DNA of 64,000 nucleotides from Paenibacillus phytohabitans (GTDB lineage Bacteria; Bacillota; Bacilli; Paenibacillales; Paenibacillaceae). This document shows, piece after piece, positions 53,090-62,782 of the stretch. The position numbers and the translations under genes were made by a program. The stretch is from assembly GCF_013141775.1 (NCBI RefSeq), contig NZ_WHOB01000017.1, positions 46,745 through 110,744 on the forward strand, read 5' to 3'. A model generated the notes under the pieces. That model had not been told where the DNA came from. It did no database searches and saw only the letters and a program-made list of their open reading frames with translations. How positions within the stretch are numbered: the first letter of the stretch is position 1; each line of letters begins with the position of its first letter.

Positions 53090-54622
53090 TTATTTACCGG
53101 CTGTGACCGCATCGATTTGCGCCTGAATTTCCTCGATTACTTTTTGTCCGCCGAGGCTCTCCATTTTTTTGTTCATCATCTTCTTACCTTCCTCGGCAGG
53201 CACCAAGCCCTGGCTAAACGGCAGGAAGGTCGAATCGTGAAGCGGAGTGATTTTGGCATATTCCGTCTTCACCTTTTCAGCGTTAAAGTTAAAGCCCGCC
53301 GTTGGACTAAGTGTGAAATTGGCCGGGTTGGTAGAGAAGTCGAACCACTTCTTGTCATCCTTCATCATCGTGTCCGGCGTGCGATTCAGTGTTGGCCGCC
53401 AGGTTAGCACGAACCCCGGGAATGAATAGCTGGACAGCACCTTATAGCTCGAATCGCCGACCGGTTCCCAGTCCTTCCCTTGAATGCCGTATTCCATCAG
53501 ATCGTGGTTTTCCTTAATGGACAACCAATTGGCTACATCCATTGCCAAATCAGCGTGCTTGGAAGCAGCCGGGATACACAGGAAATTCCATTGCTGGAAA
53601 GCGGTATACGGCTTGGCTTTATCCCCGTTCGGAATGAAAATCTCAAGCTTGTCGCTGCCGTCTCGCAGCATTTCCGAATATTTCAATCCCTCCACACCAT
53701 CCGCCGCATAATAAGTGGCCGCATATTTCCCCTGCTTGAACAGTGTCTCTGCATTCTGCTCCTGTGCGATATTTTTGGAAATGATACCGTCCTTGTAGTA
53801 TTGGGTGACGCGTTCATAACCATCAGCAATCACCGGGCTGGTCCATTGGCCGATTACTTTCTTGTCCTTGATGGAATAGGCGAACATGTTGACACCGATT
53901 TCGAGCACTTCATCCAGCGCCAGATTAGCGGATTCGCTCAGGATAAACGGAAGTTTATCAGCTTTGATGCCGTTAATGACGAAGGGCTTGACATCCTTCT
54001 CTTGTTCCTTGACCATATACAGGAATTTCTCCAAATCCCCCAAGGTTTTCAACTCGGGAAGTCCATACTTCTCACGCAAATCTTTGCGGATCAGAAGGCC
54101 ATATAGCTGGCCCTGGGTGGTACCGAGCGGAATCCCCATAATTTTTCCGCCGAATTTGTTATACTCCCACATTTCCTCGGGAATGGATGCTTTGAGCTCC
54201 GGACGTTCGGCCACCGCGGCATCCAGCTCCATTAAAGAATTGCCCTCGATCATCTGATTCATGGATATCCACGGGGCATCCAAATACATATCGAAATCTT
54301 CCCCGGCAGACATCTTCACGGATACAGCATTCCCATAATCGGTCCATGGCAAGAAATTGATGTTCAAGGCCGCTCCGACGTTATCCGCTTTTAATTTGTC
54401 ATTGACCGCCTGCAGCACATCGTCAAAGCCCACCGGTTTATCCCCCGGAAAATAAGCTTTCAATGTCACCGTTTCCTTAGATGCGGGTGCAGCACTTTCC
54501 ATATTCTTTGGAGAACTCCCTTCATTGCCGCCAGTCTTCGCATTGCCTCCGCAGCCTGCCAGGATCAGTGAAGATACCAATACCGTTGCCGTTGTCGTGC
54601 CAACCCATTTTTTTAATCTCAT
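53090..54622 (-). CDS. ABC importer solute-binding lipoprotein, LplA-like
   Basis: The 510-residue protein starts at ATG 54622 after GGGAGGGTAACGG. The lipoprotein signal ends in LILAGCGG. The long binding-protein fold contains typical features of Paenibacillus LplA-type proteins (VTLKAYFPGDKP, later WLSIKENHDLMEYGIQGKDWE). At this length it belongs to the large family 1 subgroup that pairs with LplB/LplC permeases. It would capture an oligosaccharide produced by the PL8 lyase. The permease genes are upstream on the same strand. Confidence 0.92.
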   Translation of the reverse strand: MRLKKWVGTTTATVLVSSLILAGCGGNAKTGGNEGSSPKNMESAAPASKETVTLKAYFPGDKPVGFDDVLQAVNDKLKADNVGAALNINFLPWTDYGNAVSVKMSAGEDFDMYLDAPWISMNQMIEGNSLMELDAAVAERPELKASIPEEMWEYNKFGGKIMGIPLGTTQGQLYGLLIRKDLREKYGLPELKTLGDLEKFLYMVKEQEKDVKPFVINGIKADKLPFILSESANLALDEVLEIGVNMFAYSIKDKKVIGQWTSPVIADGYERVTQYYKDGIISKNIAQEQNAETLFKQGKYAATYYAADGVEGLKYSEMLRDGSDKLEIFIPNGDKAKPYTAFQQWNFLCIPAASKHADLAMDVANWLSIKENHDLMEYGIQGKDWEPVGDSSYKVLSSYSFPGFVLTWRPTLNRTPDTMMKDDKKWFDFSTNPANFTLSPTAGFNFNAEKVKTEYAKITPLHDSTFLPFSQGLVPAEEGKKMMNKKMESLGGQKVIEEIQAQIDAVTAGK

Positions 54623-54698
54623 TCCGTTACCCTCCCATATCTATGAACAAAATTCTGAAATGAACTGGGTTAGTCCGGTTAATCCCGGACATCCCCGT

Positions 54699-55583
54699 TT
54701 ATCCTTTTACGGCTCCCACCGTTAGACCTTTGACGAAATACTTCTGAAGCATGGGATACAGCAGGACAATCGGGCCGATCGTCAGCACAGTTGTCGCCAT
54801 CCGCACACCATAGGTCGGTGGAGTCACTGCAATTGCTGCTCCGGAGGGAATGAGATTTTTGGCGGCTTCCATATTGGATACCATCCGGCGAAGAATTAAC
54901 TGCAGCGGATATAACTTCTCATTATCCACGAACATCAATCCCATAAACCAGTCATTCCAGTAACTCAGAGCATAGAAGAGACCAACGGAAGCCAGAATCG
55001 GCTTGGAGATCGGGATCATAATTTGATAGAAAATTCTCATTTCATTCGCTCCGTCTATTCTTGCGGCTTCCTCTAGTTCCTCAGGAATGGTGCGGAAGAA
55101 GCTCACGAGTAAAAAGACGAGGAACGGCTGGCATAACATCGTTAAGATGAGTACCCAAATGGTATTCTGCAAATGCAGCCACTGACTGACCACAATATAA
55201 AATGGAATGATACCCCCGGAAAAAAGCATAGGCAGGTAGCAAAAGAACAGAAAAGGTGTTTGCAGAACATTCCGTTTGTTAGCCAGCGAATAGCCAAGCA
55301 TTGCGGAAATACACAACGCGCTTAATGCACCTACGACGGTGATAAAAATCGTGACCGCATAACCGTTGAATAACACATCCGATTGCAAAACCGCCTTATA
55401 CGCGTTCAGCGATAGTTTTTGCGGAATCAAAGTATAGCCGTGCGCAATCAGTTCCTGTTCATCCGTAATAGAGCCGATAATCATCAGCAGAAAAGGAAAC
55501 ACACAAAATAAGGTGAACAACAAAATGAACGTATGGGCAAATATTGTAAACGTTCGATCCGCAGCGCTCTGTTTCTGTCTCAT
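54699..55583 (-). CDS. ABC permease, LplC type
   Basis: The 294-residue protein starts at ATG 55583 with CTAGGAGA upstream. Six hydrophobic segments are visible from FTIFAHTFILLFTLFCVFPFLL. The EAA loop is EELEEAARIDGANEMRIFYQIMIP (about residues 175-198). It ends with the ...FVKGLTVGAVKG tail common to this family. It follows the first permease by 10 bases and is in one operon with the binding protein and GH130. Confidence 0.93.
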   Translation of the reverse strand: MRQKQSAADRTFTIFAHTFILLFTLFCVFPFLLMIIGSITDEQELIAHGYTLIPQKLSLNAYKAVLQSDVLFNGYAVTIFITVVGALSALCISAMLGYSLANKRNVLQTPFLFFCYLPMLFSGGIIPFYIVVSQWLHLQNTIWVLILTMLCQPFLVFLLVSFFRTIPEELEEAARIDGANEMRIFYQIMIPISKPILASVGLFYALSYWNDWFMGLMFVDNEKLYPLQLILRRMVSNMEAAKNLIPSGAAIAVTPPTYGVRMATTVLTIGPIVLLYPMLQKYFVKGLTVGAVKG

Positions 55584-55593
55584 AGTTATTCTC

Positions 55594-56532
55594 CTAGAAT
55601 AAAGCAGATTCTTTAGACACCCTTCGGGTTACCCAGTTGGCAGCAATGACGAATACCAGACCCATCACCGATTGGAACAGGCCGACTGCCGAAGACATGC
55701 CGAAGTCATGCAGCTGTCTCATGGAGCGGAAGACGAAGGTATCAATGACATCGGTAGTCGGATAGAGCGATGAGTTGTCTCCAATGATGGCATAGATCAT
55801 AGCAAAATCGCCATTGAAAATCTTGCCTACGGCCAATAAGGTCATGATCATGATGGTAGGAACGAGCAGCGGCAGCGTAATACGCATTACAATCTGCAGC
55901 TTGGATGCCCCGTCAATCCGGGCAGCCTCGTACAAATCCTCCGATATGCCGGTAATCGCGGCCAGAAAAATAATCGAAAGATAACCCGCACCTTGCCACA
56001 CGCGGATAACGGTCAGAATATACGGCCAAAGCTTCGACTCAAACATCCAGTTGACCGGCTCCATACCGATATTTTGCAGCCAGTTATTGATCATCGGCTC
56101 TTCCCCGCCGAATAAGGATTGGACAATCATTCCTATCACAATCCAAGACATAAAATAAGGAAGAAAAATGAGAGACTGCGATATTCGTTTGAAATACTTA
56201 TTGCGGATTTCGTTGAACATAAGCGCAATTAAAACGGCTGCGGCTGTAGTAAAGAAAATGAACAGTATGTTCAACACCAGCGTATTGCGCAGAATGGTCC
56301 AGAAATCACCTGAAGTAAAAAAGTAATCGAAATTTTTAAAACCGACCCAATCACTTCCTGTGATTCCCTTGGCAAAATTATAGTCTTTGAAGGCAATCAT
56401 AATCCCGTATATGGGAAAATAACTGAACACTAGAAAAAACAACAACCCCGGCACGGCCATAATATAAAGAAATGGATTTCGGACAATATGGTTCAGTTTA
56501 GACTTTTTACTGGTGTTAATTGGGTATTGCAT
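55594..56532 (-). CDS. ABC permease, LplB type
   Basis: The 312-residue protein starts at ATG 56532 after AAAGGGGGG. It has the N-terminal ...FLYIMAVPGLLFFLVFSYFPIYGIMIAFKDY pattern of LplB/YtcP-type permeases and the EAA loop DLYEAARIDGASKLQIVMRITLP. No ATP-binding gene is present in the locus, so a housekeeping MsmX-like ATPase is expected. It is the first gene of the minus-strand locus, 253 bases from the divergent AraC regulator. Confidence 0.93.
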   Translation of the reverse strand: MQYPINTSKKSKLNHIVRNPFLYIMAVPGLLFFLVFSYFPIYGIMIAFKDYNFAKGITGSDWVGFKNFDYFFTSGDFWTILRNTLVLNILFIFFTTAAAVLIALMFNEIRNKYFKRISQSLIFLPYFMSWIVIGMIVQSLFGGEEPMINNWLQNIGMEPVNWMFESKLWPYILTVIRVWQGAGYLSIIFLAAITGISEDLYEAARIDGASKLQIVMRITLPLLVPTIMIMTLLAVGKIFNGDFAMIYAIIGDNSSLYPTTDVIDTFVFRSMRQLHDFGMSSAVGLFQSVMGLVFVIAANWVTRRVSKESALF

Positions 56533-56727
56533 CTTTTTATATCCCCCCTTTCATCAAGACCGGCAATTGCATTAGCACGCCGTTATCTATGCCGTCACCT
56601 TATCAAGCCCTCACTGCTACGGCAATTCCGAAAAGCTCTAATCCTTCCTGCAAGCGCAGATTTACAAACTTCCCAAAAACAACACTATTGCGAAAACAAA
56701 CGATTCTGAAGACGAAAATAATCGGTA

Positions 56728-56736
56728 TGCTATAAT
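56728..56736 (+). promoter_or_regulatory. Extended -10 promoter of the membrane AraC regulator
   Basis: TGC-TATAAT (TG at 56728-56729, TATAAT 56731-56736) is an extended -10 box 50 bases before the regulator start. A -35 is not obvious. The 253-bp divergent gap is otherwise noncoding. Confidence 0.55.
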
Positions 56737-56785
56737 AAATCTACAATTTATGAGCTCGGCAGTTATGATTACGGAGGTTCCAGCA

Positions 56786-59113
56786 ATGAAATTCAGACGT
56801 CCACTCCTCGCATCGCTGAAGCAGCATCCTACTTATATGAAGCTTATTTTTTATTTCGTCAGTGCAAACGTACTGGTGCTGGGTATATCATTTGCGCTGC
56901 TCTATTGGCAGTCCTCCAAGACGCTTCTGGAAGAGATCGGCGATCATTCCGAATCCTTGCTGGTGAACAGCGCCCAGAACACCGCACGGCTGATGGAATG
57001 GGCCCTGGAATTTAGCTTCTCCTCCAGTGATGACAGCGCCCTCAAGGTATATGCCCTTTCAGATCAGTACAGCGATTTTGAGACTTTTGAGGTATGGAGC
57101 CGGCTTATGGACATCAAGAACGCCAATCCGTCTATCGATTCGGTATACCTCATTAACGATTACACGAATACAGTTGTTGATTCCAGACTTGGATTGAATG
57201 ATGCGGAAACTTTCTACGATCAGGATATTATTAAGCGTTTACAGGATCCGGTTACGGCGAACCATAGCGTGCTCATTCCCAGAACCTTGTCCCTGCCTCT
57301 TACCGGGAGTACGCCCAAAGAGGTGATGACCATCATAAGATTTTACGAAAGAGGCAGTTCTATTTCCGCTTTCGTTATGAATGTAGATACAGATAATCTC
57401 ATGACCCTGCTTCAGGACAATTCGAAGGATGGCGACAGGTCAGTTGCGGTTCTGAATGACCGGGAGGAGACGGTTTTTAGCAGCACTTCTTTGAATCAGG
57501 AACAAACTGCGGAGCTCAGAAGCCACGTGATTAAGGGCGAGAGCGGATGGAAGCTCTTTCATCCCCGGGATCAGGGAGAACAGCTAATGGTTTACGCAGG
57601 CATCTCCATCAAAGGAATCCAGGATTGGACCTTTATCGAAACAATACCGAAGTCTGTCATTTTGGATAAAATTACGGTTCTTCGCAACACCAGCCTGATC
57701 TTGTTCATTGCCCTGTTCGCAGCCTCCTGGACCGTTATCGTGCTGATCTCCAAACGGGTATACTCGCCCATTCAAGAACTGATTACCAGAGTAATGCGGC
57801 AGCATCAAGCGGAAAAGCCCGGTCTGGGATACAGCACATATGAACTTGACTACTTATCCAATGTGTTTATAGCCCAGCATAATCAGATTAACGAACTGAC
57901 CGAGCAATGGCGGCTTAATAAATTTTTAGGCAGAGAGAGGTTTTTACGGGATTTTCTGGGGGAGACTTACCATTCAGCAGAGGAGATAGGTTCTCAATTT
58001 CTGGAGTGGGGCATTGACCTGCCGGTAGATCAGCTGTCGGTGGCCATCTTCCGGATTGACCACTTCTCGGAATTCTCGGAGACCTACCCGGAGAAGGACC
58101 GGCGTCTGCTCCGGTTCGCAATGTCCAATATTATTCAAGAGTCGCTGCAATCGTCCAAGCACAAGCTGCAAACGGTGGATATGGGTGACGATCACGTGGC
58201 CGTTGTCCTATCCGCCCCCTTGTCCGAAGAATATGCGAGGAAGCTGCAAGGCTCCCAACAGTTAATAGAGCAGTATTTGTCAGTTGGAACGACTGTCGCC
58301 TGGGGCAGGACGCTGCCCGGCCTGACCGACATGCATGAGATATATATGGAGACGTATGAACTGACGCAGGAACGGTTCAGGTTCGGACACAGATCGCTCA
58401 TCGTGAAGGAATGGCTACCCGATGCGCCAGGAGAACTGTACCATCTGCCTGCGAACAAAGAGCGGCAGATCGCTCAGGCTCTTCCCAAGGGGAATGCAGA
58501 TACGGTTCTGGAAGTCATACGCTCAGCCGTAGTCAAGCTGCGGGAAATGCCCTATTTTGAATGTAAGATGTCGTTAATTACCTTGTTTATGGATATACGC
58601 CGGCTCATGCAGGAGCATTCCGCTCAGCCTCTGCCCAGTTCATGGGGGCTGACTTCTATTGAGAAACAGATTATTCAGCAGGAGACGATGGACAAGGTGG
58701 TGCCATGGATGGAAGCCTTGGTCACCAAGACACTCGAAGACATTGTAGCTGCCCGCGGGCTGTCCAAGAATGTGACTCTGATCGAGCAGGCGGACCGGTT
58801 CATTGAAGAACAATTAACCGATCCGAACTTGTCCGCAAAAATGCTCGCTGATCATTTGGGATTATCCGTTAATTATTTCCGCAGTTTATATAAAGCGGAG
58901 ACAAACCAGTCCATTACGGACAAAATCTCGGAGAAGCGCCTAAGCTTCATCTGTCAGGAGCTCATTGCCTCCGACTCGCCGATTGAGCCCATCGTCCAAA
59001 ACTTCGGATTTTCGTCGCTCAACACATTTTATTCCAGCTTCAAAAAGGTGTACGCAATGACACCGGCCCAATACCGGAAGAAGTATAGAGGTGGTAATAG
59101 CATTGAGAAATAA
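56786..59113 (+). CDS. Membrane-bound AraC-family regulator with extracellular Cache-like sensor
   Basis: The start is ATG 56786, eight bases after CGGAGG (775 residues); upstream in-frame codons precede the ribosome site. The N-terminal membrane helix (about 18-40, LIFYFVSANVLVLGISFALL) is followed by an extracellular sensor of about 230 residues, a second membrane helix (SLILFIALFAASWTVIVLI), a HAMP-like and helical linker, a degenerate cytoplasmic region and a C-terminal AraC double HTH (LSAKMLADHLGLSVNYFRSLY and SPIEPIVQNFGFSSLNTFYSSF). It combines sensor and DNA binding in one chain without phosphorelay. It is divergent from the ABC/GH130/PL8 locus and is its probable activator. Confidence 0.9.
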   Translation: MKFRRPLLASLKQHPTYMKLIFYFVSANVLVLGISFALLYWQSSKTLLEEIGDHSESLLVNSAQNTARLMEWALEFSFSSSDDSALKVYALSDQYSDFETFEVWSRLMDIKNANPSIDSVYLINDYTNTVVDSRLGLNDAETFYDQDIIKRLQDPVTANHSVLIPRTLSLPLTGSTPKEVMTIIRFYERGSSISAFVMNVDTDNLMTLLQDNSKDGDRSVAVLNDREETVFSSTSLNQEQTAELRSHVIKGESGWKLFHPRDQGEQLMVYAGISIKGIQDWTFIETIPKSVILDKITVLRNTSLILFIALFAASWTVIVLISKRVYSPIQELITRVMRQHQAEKPGLGYSTYELDYLSNVFIAQHNQINELTEQWRLNKFLGRERFLRDFLGETYHSAEEIGSQFLEWGIDLPVDQLSVAIFRIDHFSEFSETYPEKDRRLLRFAMSNIIQESLQSSKHKLQTVDMGDDHVAVVLSAPLSEEYARKLQGSQQLIEQYLSVGTTVAWGRTLPGLTDMHEIYMETYELTQERFRFGHRSLIVKEWLPDAPGELYHLPANKERQIAQALPKGNADTVLEVIRSAVVKLREMPYFECKMSLITLFMDIRRLMQEHSAQPLPSSWGLTSIEKQIIQQETMDKVVPWMEALVTKTLEDIVAARGLSKNVTLIEQADRFIEEQLTDPNLSAKMLADHLGLSVNYFRSLYKAETNQSITDKISEKRLSFICQELIASDSPIEPIVQNFGFSSLNTFYSSFKKVYAMTPAQYRKKYRGGNSIEK

Positions 59114-59128
59114 GAATGCAGCTGCGAC

Positions 59129-59166
59129 AAAAAAGCGATGGGGGTAACAACCCTCATCGCTTTTTT
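59129..59166. terminator. Terminator between the AraC regulator and VOC genes
   Basis: AAAAAAGCGATG (59129-59140) pairs with CATCGCTTTTTT (59155-59166), with GGGG/CCC extending the stem. It works in both directions. Confidence 0.9.
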
Positions 59167-59225
59167 CATATTACTGAAGCAACACGTTACAGCAAATCCC
59201 CTGGCACAGAATAAGGGTTATGCAG

Positions 59226-60143
59226 TCATTCGCCCTTATAAGCCTTATGCAGTTCCGCAAGCTCAAATTTCTTCATCTTAAGAAACGCCGCTGTAACACG
59301 CGCAAGCTGCTCCGGCGTGCCCTTCTCCATCATCTCGTCCATTGCGGCCGGAACAATCTGCCAGGACACGCCATACTTATCTTTCAACCAGCCGCATTGC
59401 TCGGCTTCAGAAACCGCAGAAAGCTGCTCCCAATAGATATCAATCTCCTCTTGCGAGTCGCATTTCACCATGAAGGATATGGCTTCGTTGAAGCTGAATT
59501 TATGATCATGCGCACTATCCATTGCGGTGAACCACTGATTCTCCAGCATGAAGTCAGCGAACATAATCGTTCCTTCCTGGTCAGGCCCCGGGCCTTCAGG
59601 GTAGCGGGCAATCGTGCCCTGCTGTGAATCCTTAAAGACGGATAAATAGAAGGACATCGCCTCTTCTGCCTTGCCGCAGTTATCACCGACAAACATAAAT
59701 GACGGTATTATAGCAGGCCGCTCTTCACCTTCCGGATTCGTAAGAATCAACTGCCATGAGACGCCATACTTGTCCTGAATCCAGCCATACCGCTCACTGA
59801 ACGGATATTTATCGAGCGGCATCAAAGCCATGCCGCCATCGGATAATTTGTTCCACACCTCATCTAATTTCTCTGCTGCGTTCTTATCGCGTGAAGGATC
59901 AAAATTAACGAAAAAAGACACGGACGGATTCAGCTTAAAATACGGCCCTGCACTGATCGCCATAAACTTCTGCCCCCAAATTTCAAAAGAAACCTGATCG
60001 CAGTCGCCTGACGGAGTGTCATGAAGTGTTGTAACACTCGTAACTTTGGAGTCCGGGAACACAGAAGCGTAAAAATGGGCAGCTTCTACCGCCTCCTTGT
60101 CATACCATATATGCGGAACGATTCTCTGATTGATGTTTGCCAC
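59226..60143 (-). CDS. VOC-superfamily protein with two PhnB-like domains
   Basis: The 305-residue protein starts at ATG 60143 and repeats the PhnB/3-demethylubiquinone-methyltransferase-like fold twice. Repeat one is [28 protein letters not shown] to [16 protein letters not shown] (residues 7-133). Repeat two is [29 protein letters not shown] to [15 protein letters not shown] (about 145-275). VOC proteins bind a divalent metal and small molecules, and include antibiotic-resistance and glyoxalase relatives. The next gene upstream encodes a single-domain relative three bases away. The substrate is unknown. Confidence 0.88.
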   Translation of the reverse strand: MANINQRIVPHIWYDKEAVEAAHFYASVFPDSKVTSVTTLHDTPSGDCDQVSFEIWGQKFMAISAGPYFKLNPSVSFFVNFDPSRDKNAAEKLDEVWNKLSDGGMALMPLDKYPFSERYGWIQDKYGVSWQLILTNPEGEERPAIIPSFMFVGDNCGKAEEAMSFYLSVFKDSQQGTIARYPEGPGPDQEGTIMFADFMLENQWFTAMDSAHDHKFSFNEAISFMVKCDSQEEIDIYWEQLSAVSEAEQCGWLKDKYGVSWQIVPAAMDEMMEKGTPEQLARVTAAFLKMKKFELAELHKAYKGE

Positions 60144-60146
60144 AAG

Positions 60147-60578
60147 TTATTCCTCCCCGGGGACATTCACTTGAAAAGTAACGCCGAACTTGTCCTTCAC
60201 AATCCCATACAAAGGGCTCCAATCCGTCTTCTGCAGAGGCATGACCACTTGACCGCCGTCTTCCAGTGCAGCAAAAATCCCCCGTGCGTCTGCCTCTTCT
60301 GTAGGATGAATGGCAATCTGAACCGTATCCCCGTTCGCCTGATGCGACGTGCCCGGAAAAGTATCGGAGAACATGAGATCTGCATTACCGACCTTCAGAT
60401 GCGCATGCATCACAAGCGTTTTCATCTCATCGGTCAGCGGATGCTCCGGATCTTCCGGCAGGTCTCCGAACGTCGTGATTGCGACTACGCTGCCATGCAG
60501 CGCTTTTTCATAGAAATAAAGCGCTTCTCTTGTGTTTCCGTTAAAAACAAAATACGGGTTCAAACGGATTGACATCAT
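60147..60578 (-). CDS. VOC-superfamily PhnB-like protein
   Basis: The 143-residue protein begins at ATG 60578, seven bases after AAGGGG. It has the single-domain PhnB pattern (LNPYFVFNGNTREALYFYEKAL, MHAHLKVGNADLMFSDTFPG, WSPLYGIVKDKFGVTFQVNV). It is the first gene of a two-gene unit with the two-domain VOC gene. The function is not known; PhnB-like proteins are not required for phosphonate use despite the name. Confidence 0.88.
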   Translation of the reverse strand: MMSIRLNPYFVFNGNTREALYFYEKALHGSVVAITTFGDLPEDPEHPLTDEMKTLVMHAHLKVGNADLMFSDTFPGTSHQANGDTVQIAIHPTEEADARGIFAALEDGGQVVMPLQKTDWSPLYGIVKDKFGVTFQVNVPGEE

Positions 60579-60692
60579 TCTTCATCCCCTTTGGAATAAG
60601 CTTAACAGTCAGCCTTATTATACACCAAATTTGAGGAAAATATACGATTTTCACGAACGTATGGTCTTATTTTTTATTTTGCTGAAAACATG

Positions 60693-60717
60693 AAAAAAGA
60701 GTTCCCTAAGGAACTCT
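60693..60717 (-). terminator. Terminator of the hydrolase gene
   Basis: AGAGTTCC pairs with GGAACTCT around CTAA (60698-60717); on the minus strand a T-run follows. It lies 68 bases beyond the hydrolase stop. Confidence 0.8.
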
Positions 60718-60784
60718 CTGAGCCGAACCGTGATCTACTCGAACTATAATTTAGATGGGCGACGCAACTAGTTCATCTACATTT

Positions 60785-61348
60785 TCAAAACGAAATTTGC
60801 TGGTTCAAGCATACATCAAGAATCCAAGGCCACGGACCGTAGCCCGCTTCTACGTTGATATGTCCCATTTTAGGCAACACCACGCAAGGAACTCCTAAAC
60901 CTAAGTAATGATAGGCCTCCTCTACCGGACAATACGGATCTGTCGAGGATAAAACTAACAGCGTCTTGTCCGCCATAGTTGCAATCTCAGCCAAGTTACC
61001 CGGCACAGGAAAAAATGTCATCACAGGCTCATAGTTCAACAATGGCGATGGCGGCGCTACCAGAATAGCCCTCTGAATCTTTCGATTCGGCTGCGAAGCC
61101 GCATAGTGAAACCACATGATGCACGCTAAGCTGTGGGCCACAACGATGACTTCTTCATCCTGCGGAATTTCTTCAAATACAGAAGATAAATAATCAAGCC
61201 AAATCCCCTTGTCCGGTTGATCCTTGTCTGGAAACTCAGGAAAATAAACCTTTTCACCTTGCTTCTCCAGTTCTTGCTGTAACCATCTCTGCCAATGATC
61301 CGGTCCACTGCCGCCGACTCCATACAAAATGAGAAAACTTCTACTCAT
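60785..61348 (-). CDS. RBBP9/YdeN-type alpha/beta hydrolase
   Basis: The 187-residue protein starts at ATG 61348 with GGAGGGA upstream. It shows the short alpha/beta hydrolase pattern of the RBBP9/YdeN family: FLILYGVGGSGPDHWQRWLQ at the N-terminus, nucleophile Ser73 in VAHSLAC, an acidic residue in LVLSSTDPYCP, and the catalytic His in MGHINVEAGYG. Serine hydrolases of this type act on small esters in the cytoplasm; the natural substrates are mostly unknown. It is a single gene. Confidence 0.87.
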   Translation of the reverse strand: MSRSFLILYGVGGSGPDHWQRWLQQELEKQGEKVYFPEFPDKDQPDKGIWLDYLSSVFEEIPQDEEVIVVAHSLACIMWFHYAASQPNRKIQRAILVAPPSPLLNYEPVMTFFPVPGNLAEIATMADKTLLVLSSTDPYCPVEEAYHYLGLGVPCVVLPKMGHINVEAGYGPWPWILDVCLNQQISF

Positions 61349-61810
61349 GATATCAATCCCTCCACATTGGCCGTTTAATTTATGATTGCATCAATCTTGA
61401 TTCTGCAACCTTCATATTCATCTTGTTTAGATAAATGTCATTATACAGTAAAGTAAAAAGGGTTAATTCATATTAGTTGAGGCGATGCTCATAATATATG
61501 TACAAGTGAAAGCTCTCACACTTCGCTTCGTCCAGTCAGGGGCATAAACGAAAAAAGACACCTTAAAAGGTGTCTTTTTAATATTTGAAAGAAATGTTAC
61601 TTTTAATAAAGTATATTTCTGCATAGTAAATCCCTACAAATTTCGCTAGAAGCATATAACTAGATTATAACCATCCGTTCGTGAAATGACCTACCGCAAT
61701 CTGATGTCTCTCGTGCTCAAGAAACAAAGGGTACCCCTAAGCCATACTATGACTTTAAGGATACCCCTAATATCTAAACAAAAAATCAACTTTGAGTATA
61801 GACTCCTTAA
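61349..61810. other. 462-bp AT-rich gap with a GACACC hairpin
   Basis: No gene is seen. The only clear element is the hairpin AAAAAAGACACCTT/AAGGTGTCTTTTT (61551-61579), which has no obvious gene ending beside it on either strand. Two copies of a G(G/A)TACCCCTAA motif occur near 61730 and 61763. Confidence 0.6.
61551..61579. terminator. Orphan GACACC-type hairpin
   Basis: GACACCTT (61557-61564) pairs perfectly with AAGGTGTC (61567-61574) and is flanked by A6 and T5. It lies 230 bases from the nearest gene end, so it may mark the end of a lost gene or an unannotated small RNA. Confidence 0.7.
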
Positions 61811-62782
61811 TTACTCAAGATTGAAGTAAAAGAATGAATTGTCATATTTGTCACCAGAATGATCTCTCAGCTGAATGATCATATAGTTAGTCAACCCCTT
61901 ATGTACAGGTACGAGTACAAGACCTTCTGCAGTGTAGCTGTAACTTTCACCCGCCTTAAGCTTTTTTAAATCAGTTGCGTCATCAATAGCCTCATCCAAG
62001 GATCCAGTAAAACCAGAATATGTTACACCGATGATACTGTTTTCGTCTGAAGTTTTAGAACCCCACAGTTCTGGTACAAAATCAACATTAACAAAAGTAC
62101 CTTCGTTTTTATCATCAGAGATAAGCTTTCCGTTATTCAAAACGAACTTCACCTTAGCCAATTTGTACTCAATTAAGCCATTTGCTTCTGGTTCTCTGAA
62201 ACCAAGAGCTGCAATTTCACTTCTTGAGATTGACTTTACTGAGCTTACGGAGACAGTATAGTTTCCTGTAAACGTAAGACCATCATAACTGTAAGGGTCA
62301 TTAAATGTAACCGACTTACCAATTGGAATTGCAGAACTAGAGGTTTTACCACTATTATTCGAAGCAGTCGTCGTTGCTGGAGGTGGCGTGATTGTCGGGG
62401 TCGGGTTAGCAGGTTGCTTAGCAGGTTCTTGTGGGGTCGATGCCGTACTGGCATCCTTATAAGGAATACCACTACCACTTGAACCATCAATGGAAATAGT
62501 TAAAGAGGCTGCATCAAAATCAACTTCTGCTCCAAGAGCTTCTGAAACAGATCTCAAGGGAACATATGTAGAACCGTTATATACCAAAGCGGATAAGTTA
62601 TTACCCGATTGATCTTTTGGAGTCCATTTGGAACCGTTAAGAACAAACTTGATATCGTGGTTCAATTTGGCCTTGATCGCTTCAACACCATTTCCTGCAA
62701 ATACCCCCACTGTGCCAAACAGTAGACTTGAAACCACAATAGTTGAAACAAACACAGATTTTCTCATTTTAACTAACTTCAT
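61811..62782 (-). CDS. Copper amine oxidase N-terminal (stalk) domain protein
   Basis: The 323-residue protein starts at ATG 62782 after GTAGGAGG. A signal peptide (MRKSVFVSTIVVSSLLFGTVGVFAG within the first 32 residues) is followed by a stalk domain (FVLNGSKWTPKDQSGNN..., STYVPLRSVSEALGAEVDFDAASLTISI), the motif of the copper amine oxidase N-terminal domain common in Paenibacillus exported proteins. A Pro/Thr-rich linker (about 115-145) leads to a beta-rich C-terminal domain of about 170 residues without a known active site. It is likely a cell-surface protein with unknown ligand. Confidence 0.85.
   Translation of the reverse strand: MKLVKMRKSVFVSTIVVSSLLFGTVGVFAGNGVEAIKAKLNHDIKFVLNGSKWTPKDQSGNNLSALVYNGSTYVPLRSVSEALGAEVDFDAASLTISIDGSSGSGIPYKDASTASTPQEPAKQPANPTPTITPPPATTTASNNSGKTSSSAIPIGKSVTFNDPYSYDGLTFTGNYTVSVSSVKSISRSEIAALGFREPEANGLIEYKLAKVKFVLNNGKLISDDKNEGTFVNVDFVPELWGSKTSDENSIIGVTYSGFTGSLDEAIDDATDLKKLKAGESYSYTAEGLVLVPVHKGLTNYMIIQLRDHSGDKYDNSFFYFNLE

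Noticed and set aside
60715..60760. GTTCGAGTAGATCACGG on the minus strand, resembling a tRNA T arm
   Set aside because: No acceptor, D or anticodon arm can be folded around it; considered chance or a tiny remnant.
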